Positions 53,581-62,941 of a stretch of 64,000 nt of DNA are shown here, piece after piece (position 1 is the stretch's first letter; each line of letters begins with the position of its first letter). Under the pieces are notes generated by a model that saw only the letters and a program-made list of their open reading frames with translations, did no database searches and was not told where the DNA came from. A program made the translations under genes and the position numbers. Source of the stretch: Xenophilus arseniciresistens (GTDB lineage: Bacteria; Pseudomonadota; Gammaproteobacteria; Burkholderiales; Burkholderiaceae_C); assembly GCF_028023875.1 (NCBI RefSeq), contig NZ_JAQIPB010000006.1, forward strand, positions 62,001 through 126,000, read 5' to 3'.

Positions 53581-54441
53581 ATGCAGGAACGCAGCAAAAA
53601 CTCTTTGTCGGGCATTGCCCTGCTGGTGATCGTCGCCCTGGTGGTGCTGGCCGGGCTCTATGTGTTCCTGGTGCGCCGCGAGCCGCTGGGCCTGGCCGGC
53701 GGCGTGGCGGGCGCCGTGCTCTTTTTCGTCGTGGTCAAGGGGCTGTACACGCTGCAGCCCAACCAGGCCGCGGTGCTGGAGCTGTTCGGCAAGTACGTGG
53801 GCACCGTGAAGCAGACCGGCCTGCGCTGGAACAACCCCTTCTTCGGCCAGCGCAAGATCAGCCTGCGCGTGCGCAACTTCGAAAGCGGCGTGCTCAAGGT
53901 CAATGACCTGGAAGGCAGCCCGATCGAGATCGCGGCCGTGATCGTGTGGGAGGTGGTGGATGCCTCGGAGGCCGTCTACAACGTGGACGACTACGAGGAC
54001 TTCGTGCACGTGCAGTCCGAGGCCGCGCTGCGCACCCTGGCCACCAGCTACCCCTACGACGGCACCGAGGAGGGTGTGATCTCGCTGCGCGGCCATGCGG
54101 CCGAGATCAGCGAACACCTGCAGACCGAGCTGGCCGAGCGCCTGGGCAATGCGGGCGTGCGCGTGCGCGAGGCGCGCATCAGCCACCTGGCCTACGCGCC
54201 CGAGGTGGCACAGGCCATGCTGCAGCGCCAGCAGGCCAATGCCGTGATCGCGGCGCGCACGCGCATCGTCGCGGGCGCCGTGGGCATGGTGGAAATGGCG
54301 CTGGCCGAACTGCAGAAGGGCGGCATGGTGCAGCTCAACGAGGAGCACAAGGCCCAGATGGTGAGCAACCTGCTGGTGGTGCTGTGCAGCGACCGCGGCT
54401 CGCAGCCGGTTGTGAATGCGGGCGGCTCGCTGAAAGGCTGA
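53581..54441 (+). CDS. SPFH/band 7 (stomatin/prohibitin-like) membrane protein
   Basis: A 286-residue SPFH protein. Two adjacent N-terminal spans ([22 protein letters not shown] and [22 protein letters not shown]) anchor it, then the band-7 domain follows with [63 protein letters not shown] and [26 protein letters not shown]. Such proteins form large oligomeric rings or microdomains in the inner membrane. AAAGGAG precedes the ATG. It stands alone and its message ends in a palindromic repeat (54443). Confidence 0.92.
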   Translation: MQERSKNSLSGIALLVIVALVVLAGLYVFLVRREPLGLAGGVAGAVLFFVVVKGLYTLQPNQAAVLELFGKYVGTVKQTGLRWNNPFFGQRKISLRVRNFESGVLKVNDLEGSPIEIAAVIVWEVVDASEAVYNVDDYEDFVHVQSEAALRTLATSYPYDGTEEGVISLRGHAAEISEHLQTELAERLGNAGVRVREARISHLAYAPEVAQAMLQRQQANAVIAARTRIVAGAVGMVEMALAELQKGGMVQLNEEHKAQMVSNLLVVLCSDRGSQPVVNAGGSLKG

Positions 54442-54442
54442 C

Positions 54443-54545
54443 ACGGTTTTGCCTTCAAACGCATAGCTTCGTTGGGGTGCCTCGCCGTGCGTCAGCACTG
54501 TCTTCGGCACCCCGCCTCGCTCTGCGCTTGAATGCAAAACCGTAT
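54443..54545. repeat. Dispersed palindromic repeat, copy B
   Basis: Begins two bases after the SPFH stop codon. The outer stem ACGGTTTTGC-TTCAA-CGC / GCG-TTGAA-GCAAAACCGT pairs 18 of 20 positions, with an inner GGGGTGCC/GGCACCCC stem. It is about 93% identical to copy A (45969-46073). It lies between two convergent genes (SPFH and LysR), so it may be a bidirectional 3'-end structure. Confidence 0.75.
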
Positions 54546-54566
54546 GAGGCCGAACGCGTGCGGGCC

Positions 54567-55484
54567 TCAGCCCCGCGTCAGGTGCTGCTTCTGGGCGAAC
54601 AGGTCCGCCGTCCAGTTGACGAAGGCGCGCACCTTGGCGCTGAGATGGCGGTTGGGCGGGTACACCACGTGCACGGGCAGCGCGTCCAGCGTCCAGTCGG
54701 GCATCAGCTGCACCAGCTCGCCGCTTTCCAGGTAGGGCTCGGCGATGAACTTCACCATCTGCGTCACGCCAAAGCCGCCCAGGGCGGCTTCGGTGTGGGC
54801 GTTGCTGTCGTTGACCGACAGGCGGTAGGGCTCGGAGATCTCGATGCGCTCGCCGTCCTTGCTGAAGTCCAGCGGGTACAGGCGGCGCGAGTTGCTCGAG
54901 AAGAAGTTCAGCACATGGTGGCGCCCGCGCTGCAGGTCATGCGGATGCAGCGGCGTGCCGTACTTCTGCAGGTAGCCGCGTGAGGCCACGGTGACGAAGG
55001 GCAGGGTGCCGATGCGCCGCGCCACCAGCGACTGGTCGGCGATGGTGCCGGCGCGGATCACCACGTCCACGTTGTCGCCGATCAGGTCCACGGGGCGGTC
55101 GCTCACGCCCAGGTCGAGCTGGATGTCGGGGTAGCTGGCGTAGAAGCTGTCCAGCGCCGGGATGATGACCAGCCGCGCCATCGAGGTGCCCACGTCCACG
55201 CGCAGCTTGCCCTTGGGGGAGGACTGCGCGTCGCTCATGCTGGCTTCCAGCTCGTCGAAGTCGTTGAGCAGGCGCGCCGCGCGCTCGAAGTAGGCGGCGC
55301 CGTCGGGCGTGACCGTCACGCGCCGCGTGGTGCGGTTCAGCAGCTTGGCGTGCACGCGCGATTCCAGCGCCTGGATCTGCTTGGTGACGGTGCCCTTGGG
55401 AATGCCGAGCGAATCGGCCGCGCGCGTGAAGCTGCCGGCCTCGACGACACGCACGAACACCCGCATGGTCTGGATTGGGTCCAT
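54567..55484 (-). CDS. LysR-family regulator, probable controller of the adjacent RND pump
   Basis: A 305-residue LysR protein. The HTH is VFVRVVEAGSFTRAADSLGIPKGTVTKQIQALESRVHAKLLNRTTRR and the effector domain includes ALDSFYASYPDIQLDLGVSDRPVDLIGDNVDVVIRAG. It belongs to the large CrgA/YhjC-like LysR branch with GTVTKQI and RTTRR signatures. The start is the ATG at 55484 (MDPIQTMRVF) rather than the TTG two codons upstream. It is divergent from the pseudo-esterase and RND efflux genes, which mirrors the MexT/MexEF-OprN arrangement; control of the pump is inferred. Confidence 0.88.
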   Translation of the reverse strand: MDPIQTMRVFVRVVEAGSFTRAADSLGIPKGTVTKQIQALESRVHAKLLNRTTRRVTVTPDGAAYFERAARLLNDFDELEASMSDAQSSPKGKLRVDVGTSMARLVIIPALDSFYASYPDIQLDLGVSDRPVDLIGDNVDVVIRAGTIADQSLVARRIGTLPFVTVASRGYLQKYGTPLHPHDLQRGRHHVLNFFSSNSRRLYPLDFSKDGERIEISEPYRLSVNDSNAHTEAALGGFGVTQMVKFIAEPYLESGELVQLMPDWTLDALPVHVVYPPNRHLSAKVRAFVNWTADLFAQKQHLTRG

Positions 55485-55705
55485 GGTCAACGACTAAAGA
55501 AGGAGGGCAAACTGGTAAGGAGGTGATGCCAGCCAGACGTTGTGGCGCGCGCGCTTGTGACGCGCGGCGCCCCGGGCACGGATTCTGCAGCCATGCTGCG
55601 CTGCGATTGTTGTCTGCATGGAAACGCAGTAGCGGCAATGCCCCCCATTTCCGGGCGCGGTGCGGGCTTACATTTGCAGTCATCGATCTTCCGTATACCA
55701 ACGCC

Positions 55706-56587
55706 ATGACCGCCCGCAACGCAACGTCCCTTCTCGCACCCGGCCTGGCCGCGGGCGCCGACGTGCCCGAGGCCGAGCTGCAGATCCCGCTGCCCGGCGG
55801 CGACACCGTGACGGCCCGCCAGTACGGCCGGCGCGAAGCCGTGGCCGGCGGCCAGCCGCTGGTGCTGCATTTCCATGGGGGCACCTTCACCTGTGGCGAC
55901 CTGGACAACGGCCGCAACGTGGGCCGGCTGCTGGCGCGCTCGGGCGCGGTGGCGGTTTCGCTGGCCTACCCGCTGGCGCCCGAGTACCCCTTCCCCAAGC
56001 CCATCGAGGTGGGCTACGAGGTGCTGGTGTGGCTGTACAAGCAGCGCGTCAAGCTGGCCGGCAAGGGGGCGCGCGTGTTCCTGGCCGGCGAAGAGGCCGG
56101 CGGCAACCTGGCTGCGGCCGTGGCCATGGTGGCGCGGGACCGCGACCATCCGCCGCTGGCCGGGCAGGTGCTGCTGTCGCCGATGCTGGACCCGTGCGCG
56201 GGCACGGCCTCGTTGCGGGCCGCCGGCTGCGACAGCACCGATGCCTGCAAATGGGCCACGGGCTGGCAGCAATACCTCAAGCGCCCCATGGACGCGCTGC
56301 ACCCCTATGCGGTGCCGGGCAGCTCGCTGCGCCTGAGCGACCTGGCGCCCACGCTGGTGCTGGTGGGCCCGGACGATCCGATGCGCGACGAGGCGCTGGC
56401 CTATGCCGGCCGGCTGCGCGAAGCGGGCATCAACGTGTGCAGCCAGATCGTGAGCAGCGCCGCCAACTGGCCCGAGGCGCTTTACGAGCCCGGCGAGTCC
56501 GGCTGCCAGGGCTGTGAACTCAGCGTGATGCAGCATTTCCGCAGCTTCTTCGAGCCGCCCTCGCTGCAGGCGCAGCCCGGCGGCTGA
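55706..56587 (+). CDS. HSL-like alpha/beta hydrolase lacking the nucleophile serine
   Basis: A 293-residue alpha/beta-hydrolase-3 fold protein. The oxyanion motif VLHFHGGTFTCGD, AYPLAPEYPFPKPIEVGY and the Asp region LVGPDDPMRDEALAYAGRL match hormone-sensitive-lipase-like esterases. The nucleophile elbow, normally GDSAGG, reads G128-E-E-A-G-G133, so Ser is replaced by Glu130, and the usual catalytic His motif near the C-terminus is replaced by SSAANWPEALYEP. It is thus probably not an esterase but a binding or sensory protein. The start is the ATG at 55706. It lies between the LysR regulator and the RND pump genes. Confidence 0.8.
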   Translation: MTARNATSLLAPGLAAGADVPEAELQIPLPGGDTVTARQYGRREAVAGGQPLVLHFHGGTFTCGDLDNGRNVGRLLARSGAVAVSLAYPLAPEYPFPKPIEVGYEVLVWLYKQRVKLAGKGARVFLAGEEAGGNLAAAVAMVARDRDHPPLAGQVLLSPMLDPCAGTASLRAAGCDSTDACKWATGWQQYLKRPMDALHPYAVPGSSLRLSDLAPTLVLVGPDDPMRDEALAYAGRLREAGINVCSQIVSSAANWPEALYEPGESGCQGCELSVMQHFRSFFEPPSLQAQPGG

Positions 56588-56820
56588 AGCCGCAGGCCCT
56601 GACCTCCACCTGATCCGCTGATGCGGCGGTGCCTCGTGCATCGCCGCAGGCAGCGCCATGCCTGCAATCAGGCCTGGTGCGCCACGAAGAACGGCGCCGC
56701 GGCGCCGCGTTCTTCCCTTCCATTTTTTTCGTGATTCCCGCCGCCTGTTTTTCCGTGTGCATCTGCCCGCGGGGGAGCGGTGTTGCCCCTTGATCCATTG
56801 CTTGACCTTCAGGAGCCGCC

Positions 56821-58098
56821 ATGTCGCACCTTCCGCCGTCTTCCTCTGATGACCACACTCCCGTGCAAGCCCAAAGCCGGCGCCGTTTCTGGCCGGCCGC
56901 CACCGCGCTGACGGCCGTGGCTGCCATCGCCGCGGGCGTGTTCAGCATTCCGGGCCTGCAGGCCCAGGCCAGCAACCCGCCCGCGCCCGCGCAGGCGCCG
57001 GCCACGCCGGTTTCGGTGGCCGTGGTGCAGGAAACCGCCATCAACGCCTGGGACGAGTTCTCGGGCCGGCTCGAGGCCGTGGAGCGCGTGGACATCCGCT
57101 CGCGCGTGGCCGGCGCCGTGCAGGCCGTGCACTTCCGCGAAGGGGCGCTGGTCAAGCAGGGCGACCTGCTGCTGACCATCGACCCCGCCCCCTACCGCGC
57201 CGAGGTGGAGCGTGCGCAGGCGCAGGTGGCTTCGGCCCAGGCTCGCGCCACCTACACCCGCAGCGAGCAGGCCCGCGCGCGGCGCCTGTATGACGAACAG
57301 GCCATCGCGCAGCGCGAGCTGGACGAGCGCCTGAACGCCGGCCTGGAGGCCGAGGCCAACCTGCGCGCCGCGCAGGCCGCGCTGCAGAGCGCGCAGCTGA
57401 ACCTGTCTTACACGCAGGTGCGCGCGCCGGTGGCCGGGCGCATCGGCAAGCTCGAAGTGACCGTGGGCAACCTGGTGGCGGCCGGCCCGGCCGCGCCGGT
57501 GCTGACCACGCTGGTGTCGGTCAGCCCCATCTACGCCAGCTTCGACGCCGACGAGCAGGTGATCGGCCGCGCGCTGCAGGCCATGCCCGGCGGCGCCAGC
57601 GCGCGTTCGCTGATCGGCCAGATCCCGGTGCAGATGGGCACCGTGGCCACCGAAGGCACGCCCTTCGAAGGCAAGCTGCAGCTCATCGACAACCAGGTCG
57701 ATGCCAAGAGCGGCACGGTGCGCGTGCGCGCCACCTTCGACAACAAGGACGGCGCGCTGATCCCGGGCCAGTTCGCGCGCATCCGCATGGGCCAGCCGCA
57801 GGACAGCCGCGCCCTGCTCGTGGCCGAACGCGCCGTGGGCACCGACCAGGACAAGAAGTTCGTCATGGTCGTGAACGCGCAGAACAAGGCCGAGTACCGC
57901 GAAGTGACGCTGGGCGCGCCCGTCAACGGGCTGCGGGTGGTCAGCAGCGGGCTCAAGGCCGGCGAGCGCGTGGTGGTCAACGGCCTGCAGCACCTGCGCC
58001 CCGGCGCGCAACTGGCGCCGCAGGACGTGCCCATGGACACCGCGGCCCAGGCCGCGGAAGCGCGCAGCACGCGCGTGGCCAGCAACAGCAGCAACTGA
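56821..58098 (+). CDS. RND efflux periplasmic adaptor (membrane fusion protein)
   Basis: A 425-residue MFP of the AcrA/MexE type. An N-terminal membrane anchor ([24 protein letters not shown]) is followed by the lipoyl-like half motifs [37 protein letters not shown], an alpha-helical hairpin ([36 protein letters not shown]) and [29 protein letters not shown] lies before the ATG at 56821. It links the inner-membrane pump to the outer-membrane channel encoded downstream. Confidence 0.94.
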   Translation: MSHLPPSSSDDHTPVQAQSRRRFWPAATALTAVAAIAAGVFSIPGLQAQASNPPAPAQAPATPVSVAVVQETAINAWDEFSGRLEAVERVDIRSRVAGAVQAVHFREGALVKQGDLLLTIDPAPYRAEVERAQAQVASAQARATYTRSEQARARRLYDEQAIAQRELDERLNAGLEAEANLRAAQAALQSAQLNLSYTQVRAPVAGRIGKLEVTVGNLVAAGPAAPVLTTLVSVSPIYASFDADEQVIGRALQAMPGGASARSLIGQIPVQMGTVATEGTPFEGKLQLIDNQVDAKSGTVRVRATFDNKDGALIPGQFARIRMGQPQDSRALLVAERAVGTDQDKKFVMVVNAQNKAEYREVTLGAPVNGLRVVSSGLKAGERVVVNGLQHLRPGAQLAPQDVPMDTAAQAAEARSTRVASNSSN

Positions 58099-58154
58099 TT
58101 TATCCGAACCGCGGCGCTCTTTCTTTTCGCGAAGCGCGCCGCTGAAAGTTCACC

Positions 58155-61100
58155 ATGAACCTCTCCAAATTCTTCATCGACCGGCCCATCTTTGCCGGCG
58201 TGCTGTCGCTGCTGATCCTGATCGCAGGGCTGATCGCGCTGCGCGGGCTGCCGATCTCCGAGTACCCCGAGGTGGCGCCGCCGCAGATCGTGGTGCGCGC
58301 CCAGTACCCGGGCGCCAATCCGAAGGTGATCGCTGAAACCGTGGCCACGCCGCTGGAGGAGCAGATCAACGGCGTCGAAGGCATGCTCTACATGGGCAGC
58401 CAGGCCACCACCGACGGCGTGATGACGCTCACCGTGACTTTCCGCCTGGGCACCGACCCCGACAAGGCGCAGCAACTGGTGCAGAACCGCGTCTCGCAGG
58501 CCGAGCCGCGCCTGCCCGAGGAAGTGCGGCGCCTGGGCCTGACCACGGTCAAAAGCTCGCCCGACATCACGATGGTGGTGCACCTGGTCTCGCCCAACAA
58601 TCGCTACGACATCGACTACCTGCGCAACTACGCGGTGCTCAACGTCAAGGACCGGCTGGCGCGCATCGAGGGCGTGGGCCAGGTGCAGATCTGGGGCGGC
58701 GGCGAATACGCGATGCGCGTCTGGCTCGACCCGCAGAAGGTCGCGCAGCGCGGCCTGTCGGCGGCCGACGTGGTGGCCGCCATCCGCGGCCAGAACGTGC
58801 AGGCCGCGGCTGGCGTGATCGGCGCCTCGCCGGGGCTGCAGGGCATCGACGTGCAGCTCTCGGTCAACGCGCAGGGGCGCCTTTCGACCGAGGAAGAGTT
58901 CGGCGAGATCATCGTCAAGAGTGGCAATGATGGCCAGGTGGTGCGCCTGCGCGACATCGCGCGCATCGAGCTGGGCGCGGCCGACTATTCGCTGCGTTCG
59001 CTGCTGGACAACGACCCGGCCGTGGGCCTCGGCGTGTTCCAGTCGCCGGGCTCCAACGCGCTGGACATCTCGGCCAACGTGCGCGCCACCATGGATGCGC
59101 TCAACGCCCACATGCCCGAGGGGCTGGAATACCGCATCGCCTACGACCCCACGCAGTTCGTGCGGGCCTCCATCGACTCGGTGATCGCCACGCTGCTCGA
59201 AGCCGTGCTGCTGGTGGTGCTGGTGGTGATCCTGTTCCTGCAGACCTGGCGCGCGTCCATCATCCCGCTGCTGGCCGTGCCGGTGTCGGTGGTGGGCACC
59301 TTCGCCGTGCTGCATGTGCTGGGCTTCTCCATCAACGCGCTGAGCCTGTTCGGCCTGGTGCTGGCCATCGGCATCGTGGTGGACGATGCCATCGTGGTGG
59401 TGGAGAACGTGGAGCGCAACATCGAGGCGGGCCTGTCGCCGCGCGAGGCCACCTACCGCGCCATGCGCGAGGTCTCGGGCCCCATCATCGCGATCGCGCT
59501 GGTGCTGGTGGCGGTGTTCGTGCCGCTGGCCTTCATCAGCGGGCTCACGGGCCAGTTCTACAAGCAGTTCGCCGTCACCATCGCCATCTCCACGGTGATC
59601 TCGGCCATCAACTCGCTGACCCTGTCGCCCGCGCTTGCGGCACTGCTGCTGCGCGGCCATGACGCGCCCAGGGATGCGCTCACGCGCGGCATGGACAAGG
59701 CCCTGGGCTGGCTGTTCCGCGGCTTCAACCGCTTCTTCCAGCGAGGCTCCGAAGCCTACGGCGGCGGCGTCAGGAGCGTGATCTCGCGCAAGACGCTGAT
59801 GCTGGTGATCTACCTCGCGCTGGTGGGCGTGACCTTCGGCCTGTTCAAGGCCGTGCCCGGCGGCTTCGTGCCCACGCAGGACAAGCAGTACCTGATCGGC
59901 TTCGCCCAACTGCCCGACGGCGCCACGCTGGACCGCACCGACGACGTGATCCGCCGCATGGGCGAGATCATGAAGAGCAACCCCAACGTCGAAGGCACGC
60001 TGGCCTTCCCGGGGCTGTCGATCAACGGCTTCACCAACAGCTCCAACTCGGGGATCGTGTTCGCGATGCTCAAGCCTTTTGACCAGCGCAAGAACCCGGA
60101 CCAGTCCGGCGGCGCGGTGGCGGGCCAGCTCAACCAGGCCTTCGCGGGCATCCAGGACGCCTTCATCGTCATGTTCCCGCCGCCGCCGGTGGCGGGCCTG
60201 GGCACCACGGGCGGCTTCAAGCTGCAGCTGGAAGACCGCGCCTCGGTGGGCTACGCGCAGATGGACGCGGCCGTGAAGGCCTTCATGGCCAAGGCCGTGC
60301 AGGCGCCCGAACTCACGGGCATGTTCACGAGCTGGCAGGTCAACGTGCCGCAGCTGTATGCCGACATCGACCGCACCAAGGCGCGCCAGCTCGGCGTGCC
60401 CGTGACCGACATCTTCGACACCATGCAGATCTACCTGGGCAGCCTGTATGCGAACGACTTCAACAAGTTCGGCCGCACCTACAGCGTGCGCGTGCAGGCC
60501 GATGCGCCGTACCGCGCGCGGGCCGAAGACATCGGCGCGCTCAAGGTGCGGTCCAGCTCGGGCGAGATGATCCCGCTGTCGGCCCTGCTGAAGGTCAACA
60601 GCAGCTTCGGCCCCGAGCGTGCCATGCGTTACAACGGCTACCTCACGGCCGACATCAACGGCGGCGCCGCGCCGGGCTATTCCTCGGGCCAGGCGCAGGA
60701 GGCCATCGCGCGCATCGCGGCGCAAACGCTGCCGCCGGGCGTGGACTTCGAATGGACCGACCTGACCTACCAGGAGATCCTGGCCGGCAACTCGGCCGTG
60801 ATCGTGTTCCCGCTCGCGATCCTGCTGGTGTTCCTGGTGCTGGCCGCGCAATACGAGAGCCTGACCCTGCCGCTGTCGATCATCCTGATCGTGCCCATGG
60901 GCCTGCTGGCCGCGATGACGGGCGTGTGGCTCTCGGGCGGTGACAACAACGTCTTCACGCAGATCGGGCTGATCGTGCTGGTGGGGCTCAGTGCGAAGAA
61001 CGCGATCCTGATCGTGGAGTTCGCGCGGGAGCTGGAATTCGCCGGCCGCACGCCCGTGCAGGCCGCCATCGAGGCCAGCCGCCTGCGCCTGCGTCCGATC

Positions 61101-61424
61101 CTGATGACCTCGCTGGCCTTCGTGATGGGCGTGCTGCCGCTGGTGCTGGCCACCGGCGCGGGTGCAGAGATGCGCACGGCCATGGGCGTGGCGGTGTTCG
61201 CCGGAATGATCGGCGTGACGGCCTTCGGCCTGTTCCTCACGCCCGTCTTCTATGTGGCGCTGCGCCGCCTGGCCGGCAACCGGCCGCTGCGCCAGCACGG
61301 CACGGTGCCGGCCGCGGGTGAGGACTTCGTGTCCGCCAGCCATCCGGCACCGGCTGCAAGCGGCGGCGGCCATGGCGCGGGCCTGCAGCCGGCCCCAGCG
61401 GCGCGGCTGGGCCACCACGAATGA
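58155..61424 (+). CDS. RND multidrug efflux permease (AcrB/MexF-like)
   Basis: A 1089-residue HAE1-type RND pump. It starts MNLSKFFIDRPIFAGVLSLL, with SEYPEVAPPQIVVRAQYPGA in the first porter segment. The proton-relay Asp pair lies in AIGIVVDDAIVVVENVERN (TM4), the Lys partner in VLVGLSAKNAILIVEFAREL (TM10), and the C-terminal half repeats the layout. It ends in a low-complexity tail. It exports toxic organic compounds driven by the proton gradient; the substrate range is unknown. It overlaps the start region of the outer-membrane gene (ATGA). Confidence 0.96.
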   Translation: MNLSKFFIDRPIFAGVLSLLILIAGLIALRGLPISEYPEVAPPQIVVRAQYPGANPKVIAETVATPLEEQINGVEGMLYMGSQATTDGVMTLTVTFRLGTDPDKAQQLVQNRVSQAEPRLPEEVRRLGLTTVKSSPDITMVVHLVSPNNRYDIDYLRNYAVLNVKDRLARIEGVGQVQIWGGGEYAMRVWLDPQKVAQRGLSAADVVAAIRGQNVQAAAGVIGASPGLQGIDVQLSVNAQGRLSTEEEFGEIIVKSGNDGQVVRLRDIARIELGAADYSLRSLLDNDPAVGLGVFQSPGSNALDISANVRATMDALNAHMPEGLEYRIAYDPTQFVRASIDSVIATLLEAVLLVVLVVILFLQTWRASIIPLLAVPVSVVGTFAVLHVLGFSINALSLFGLVLAIGIVVDDAIVVVENVERNIEAGLSPREATYRAMREVSGPIIAIALVLVAVFVPLAFISGLTGQFYKQFAVTIAISTVISAINSLTLSPALAALLLRGHDAPRDALTRGMDKALGWLFRGFNRFFQRGSEAYGGGVRSVISRKTLMLVIYLALVGVTFGLFKAVPGGFVPTQDKQYLIGFAQLPDGATLDRTDDVIRRMGEIMKSNPNVEGTLAFPGLSINGFTNSSNSGIVFAMLKPFDQRKNPDQSGGAVAGQLNQAFAGIQDAFIVMFPPPPVAGLGTTGGFKLQLEDRASVGYAQMDAAVKAFMAKAVQAPELTGMFTSWQVNVPQLYADIDRTKARQLGVPVTDIFDTMQIYLGSLYANDFNKFGRTYSVRVQADAPYRARAEDIGALKVRSSSGEMIPLSALLKVNSSFGPERAMRYNGYLTADINGGAAPGYSSGQAQEAIARIAAQTLPPGVDFEWTDLTYQEILAGNSAVIVFPLAILLVFLVLAAQYESLTLPLSIILIVPMGLLAAMTGVWLSGGDNNVFTQIGLIVLVGLSAKNAILIVEFARELEFAGRTPVQAAIEASRLRLRPILMTSLAFVMGVLPLVLATGAGAEMRTAMGVAVFAGMIGVTAFGLFLTPVFYVALRRLAGNRPLRQHGTVPAAGEDFVSASHPAPAASGGGHGAGLQPAPAARLGHHE

Positions 61425-61459
61425 TGATCATGAATGACACGAAGCCAAGGAGAAGAACC

Positions 61460-62941
61460 ATGCATGGCTCGATGAAGACCCCGGCAACCCTGCGGCGCCC
61501 GCTGCGCGCGGCCCTTGCGCCGCTGATGGCCGCCCTGGTGCTGGCCGGTTGCGCCAGCACGCCTTCGGGCCTGCCCAGCGTGGACGCGCCCGCCCAGTTC
61601 AAGGAAGCCCGGGCCGCGGCGCCAGCCGCTGCGCCCACGGAAGGCCAATGGACCCGCGCCACGCCGGCCGAGGCCCAGCCGCGCGGCCAATGGTGGCGCG
61701 CCTTCGGCGACCCCGTGCTGGACCAGTTGGTCGAGCGCGCCCTGCAGGTCGATGACGGCAACGCCAGCATCGCCCAGGCGGCGGCGCGCGTGCGGCAGGC
61801 GAGGGCGCTGGCCCGCCTGAGCGACGCCGACCGCTCATTCCAACTGGGCGCCGGCGCAGGTGCGTCGCGCCAGCAGGGGTTGGACCGCAACCAGAGCAAC
61901 CGGCCTTCGACCCTGACCACCGCGGGCCTCAGTGCCTCGTACGAGCTGGACCTGTTCGGCCGCCTCTCGCGCGCCAGCGAGGCCGCGCGCCTGGACGCGC
62001 AGCAGCGCGAGGCCCTGCTGCAAAGCACCCGCCTCCTGGTGCAGGCCGAGGTGGCCCAGACCTACCTGGCATTGCGCGCGGCCGACGCCGAACGCGCCCT
62101 GGTGCGCGACAACGTGCAGGCCTATCGCGACACGCTGCGCCTCACGCAGCGCCGCCAGCAGGCCGGCGACGTGGCCGAGCTGGACGTGGCGCGCGTGCAG
62201 ACCGAGGTCTCGGCCACCGAGTCCGACGCGCTGGCGCTGGACCGGCGCCGCGCCGAGCTCGAACACGCGCTGGCCGTGCTCACGGGCCAGGCCCCGGCCG
62301 CGCTGGCGATCGACGACCAGGCCTGGACCAGCGTGCTGCCCGGCATCCCGGCCGGCCTGCCGGCCACGGTGCTGCAGCGCCGGCCCGATGTGGCCGCCGC
62401 CCAGGCCGCCGTGCTGGCCGCGCAGGCGCGCGTGGGCGCGGCGCAGGCGGCTTACTTCCCCGACCTCACGCTCACGGCGGGCGGCGGCTATGCCTCGCCC
62501 GAGATCGGCGACCTGTTCAAGTGGTCGGCCCGCTCCTGGGGCATCGGCGCGCTGCTGTCGCTGCCCATCCTGGACGGCGGCCGGCGCGAGGCCGGCGTGC
62601 AGAACGCCTCGGGCCAGCTCGACGAAGCCCTGGCCGGCTACCGGGCCCAGGTGCTGGGTGCGTTCAAGGAAGTGGAAGACCAGCTCTCGGCGCTGCGGCT
62701 CCTGCAGGAGCAGGCCCAGGTGCAGGCCACGGCCGTCAGTTCGGCGCAGCGCGCCACGCAGCTGTCGGACACGCGCTACCGCAACGGCTACATCAGCCAG
62801 CTTGACCTGCTGGACGCGCGCCGCAGCGAGCTGCGCAACCGCCGCCAGGCCTTGCAGGTCAAGGCCGCGCAGTACCAGGCCACGGTGGCGCTGGTGCGCG
62901 CGCTGGGCGGCGGCTGGGATGCTTCGGCTCAGGCCTCGTAG
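61460..62941 (+). CDS. RND efflux outer-membrane lipoprotein (OprM/OprN/NodT family)
   Basis: A 493-residue TolC-like channel. The lipoprotein signal LRAALAPLMAALVLAGCAS has the lipobox LAGC. Two repeats of the outer-membrane-efflux domain follow (WWRAFGDPVLDQLVERALQVDDGNASIAQAAARVRQAR; PAGLPATVLQRRPDVAAAQAAVLAAQARVGAAQAAYFP). The start is the ATG at 61460, because AAGGAG lies 7 bases upstream; ATGs at 61421-61430 overlapping the pump stop are alternatives. It completes the tripartite pump. Its last 13 bp overlap the convergent lyase gene. Confidence 0.93.
   Translation: MHGSMKTPATLRRPLRAALAPLMAALVLAGCASTPSGLPSVDAPAQFKEARAAAPAAAPTEGQWTRATPAEAQPRGQWWRAFGDPVLDQLVERALQVDDGNASIAQAAARVRQARALARLSDADRSFQLGAGAGASRQQGLDRNQSNRPSTLTTAGLSASYELDLFGRLSRASEAARLDAQQREALLQSTRLLVQAEVAQTYLALRAADAERALVRDNVQAYRDTLRLTQRRQQAGDVAELDVARVQTEVSATESDALALDRRRAELEHALAVLTGQAPAALAIDDQAWTSVLPGIPAGLPATVLQRRPDVAAAQAAVLAAQARVGAAQAAYFPDLTLTAGGGYASPEIGDLFKWSARSWGIGALLSLPILDGGRREAGVQNASGQLDEALAGYRAQVLGAFKEVEDQLSALRLLQEQAQVQATAVSSAQRATQLSDTRYRNGYISQLDLLDARRSELRNRRQALQVKAAQYQATVALVRALGGGWDASAQAS

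Noticed and set aside
57531-61418. A 1295-codon minus-strand frame across the RND permease
   Set aside because: A shadow of the pump gene; the translation is dominated by His, Arg, Gln and Asp with no recognisable family.
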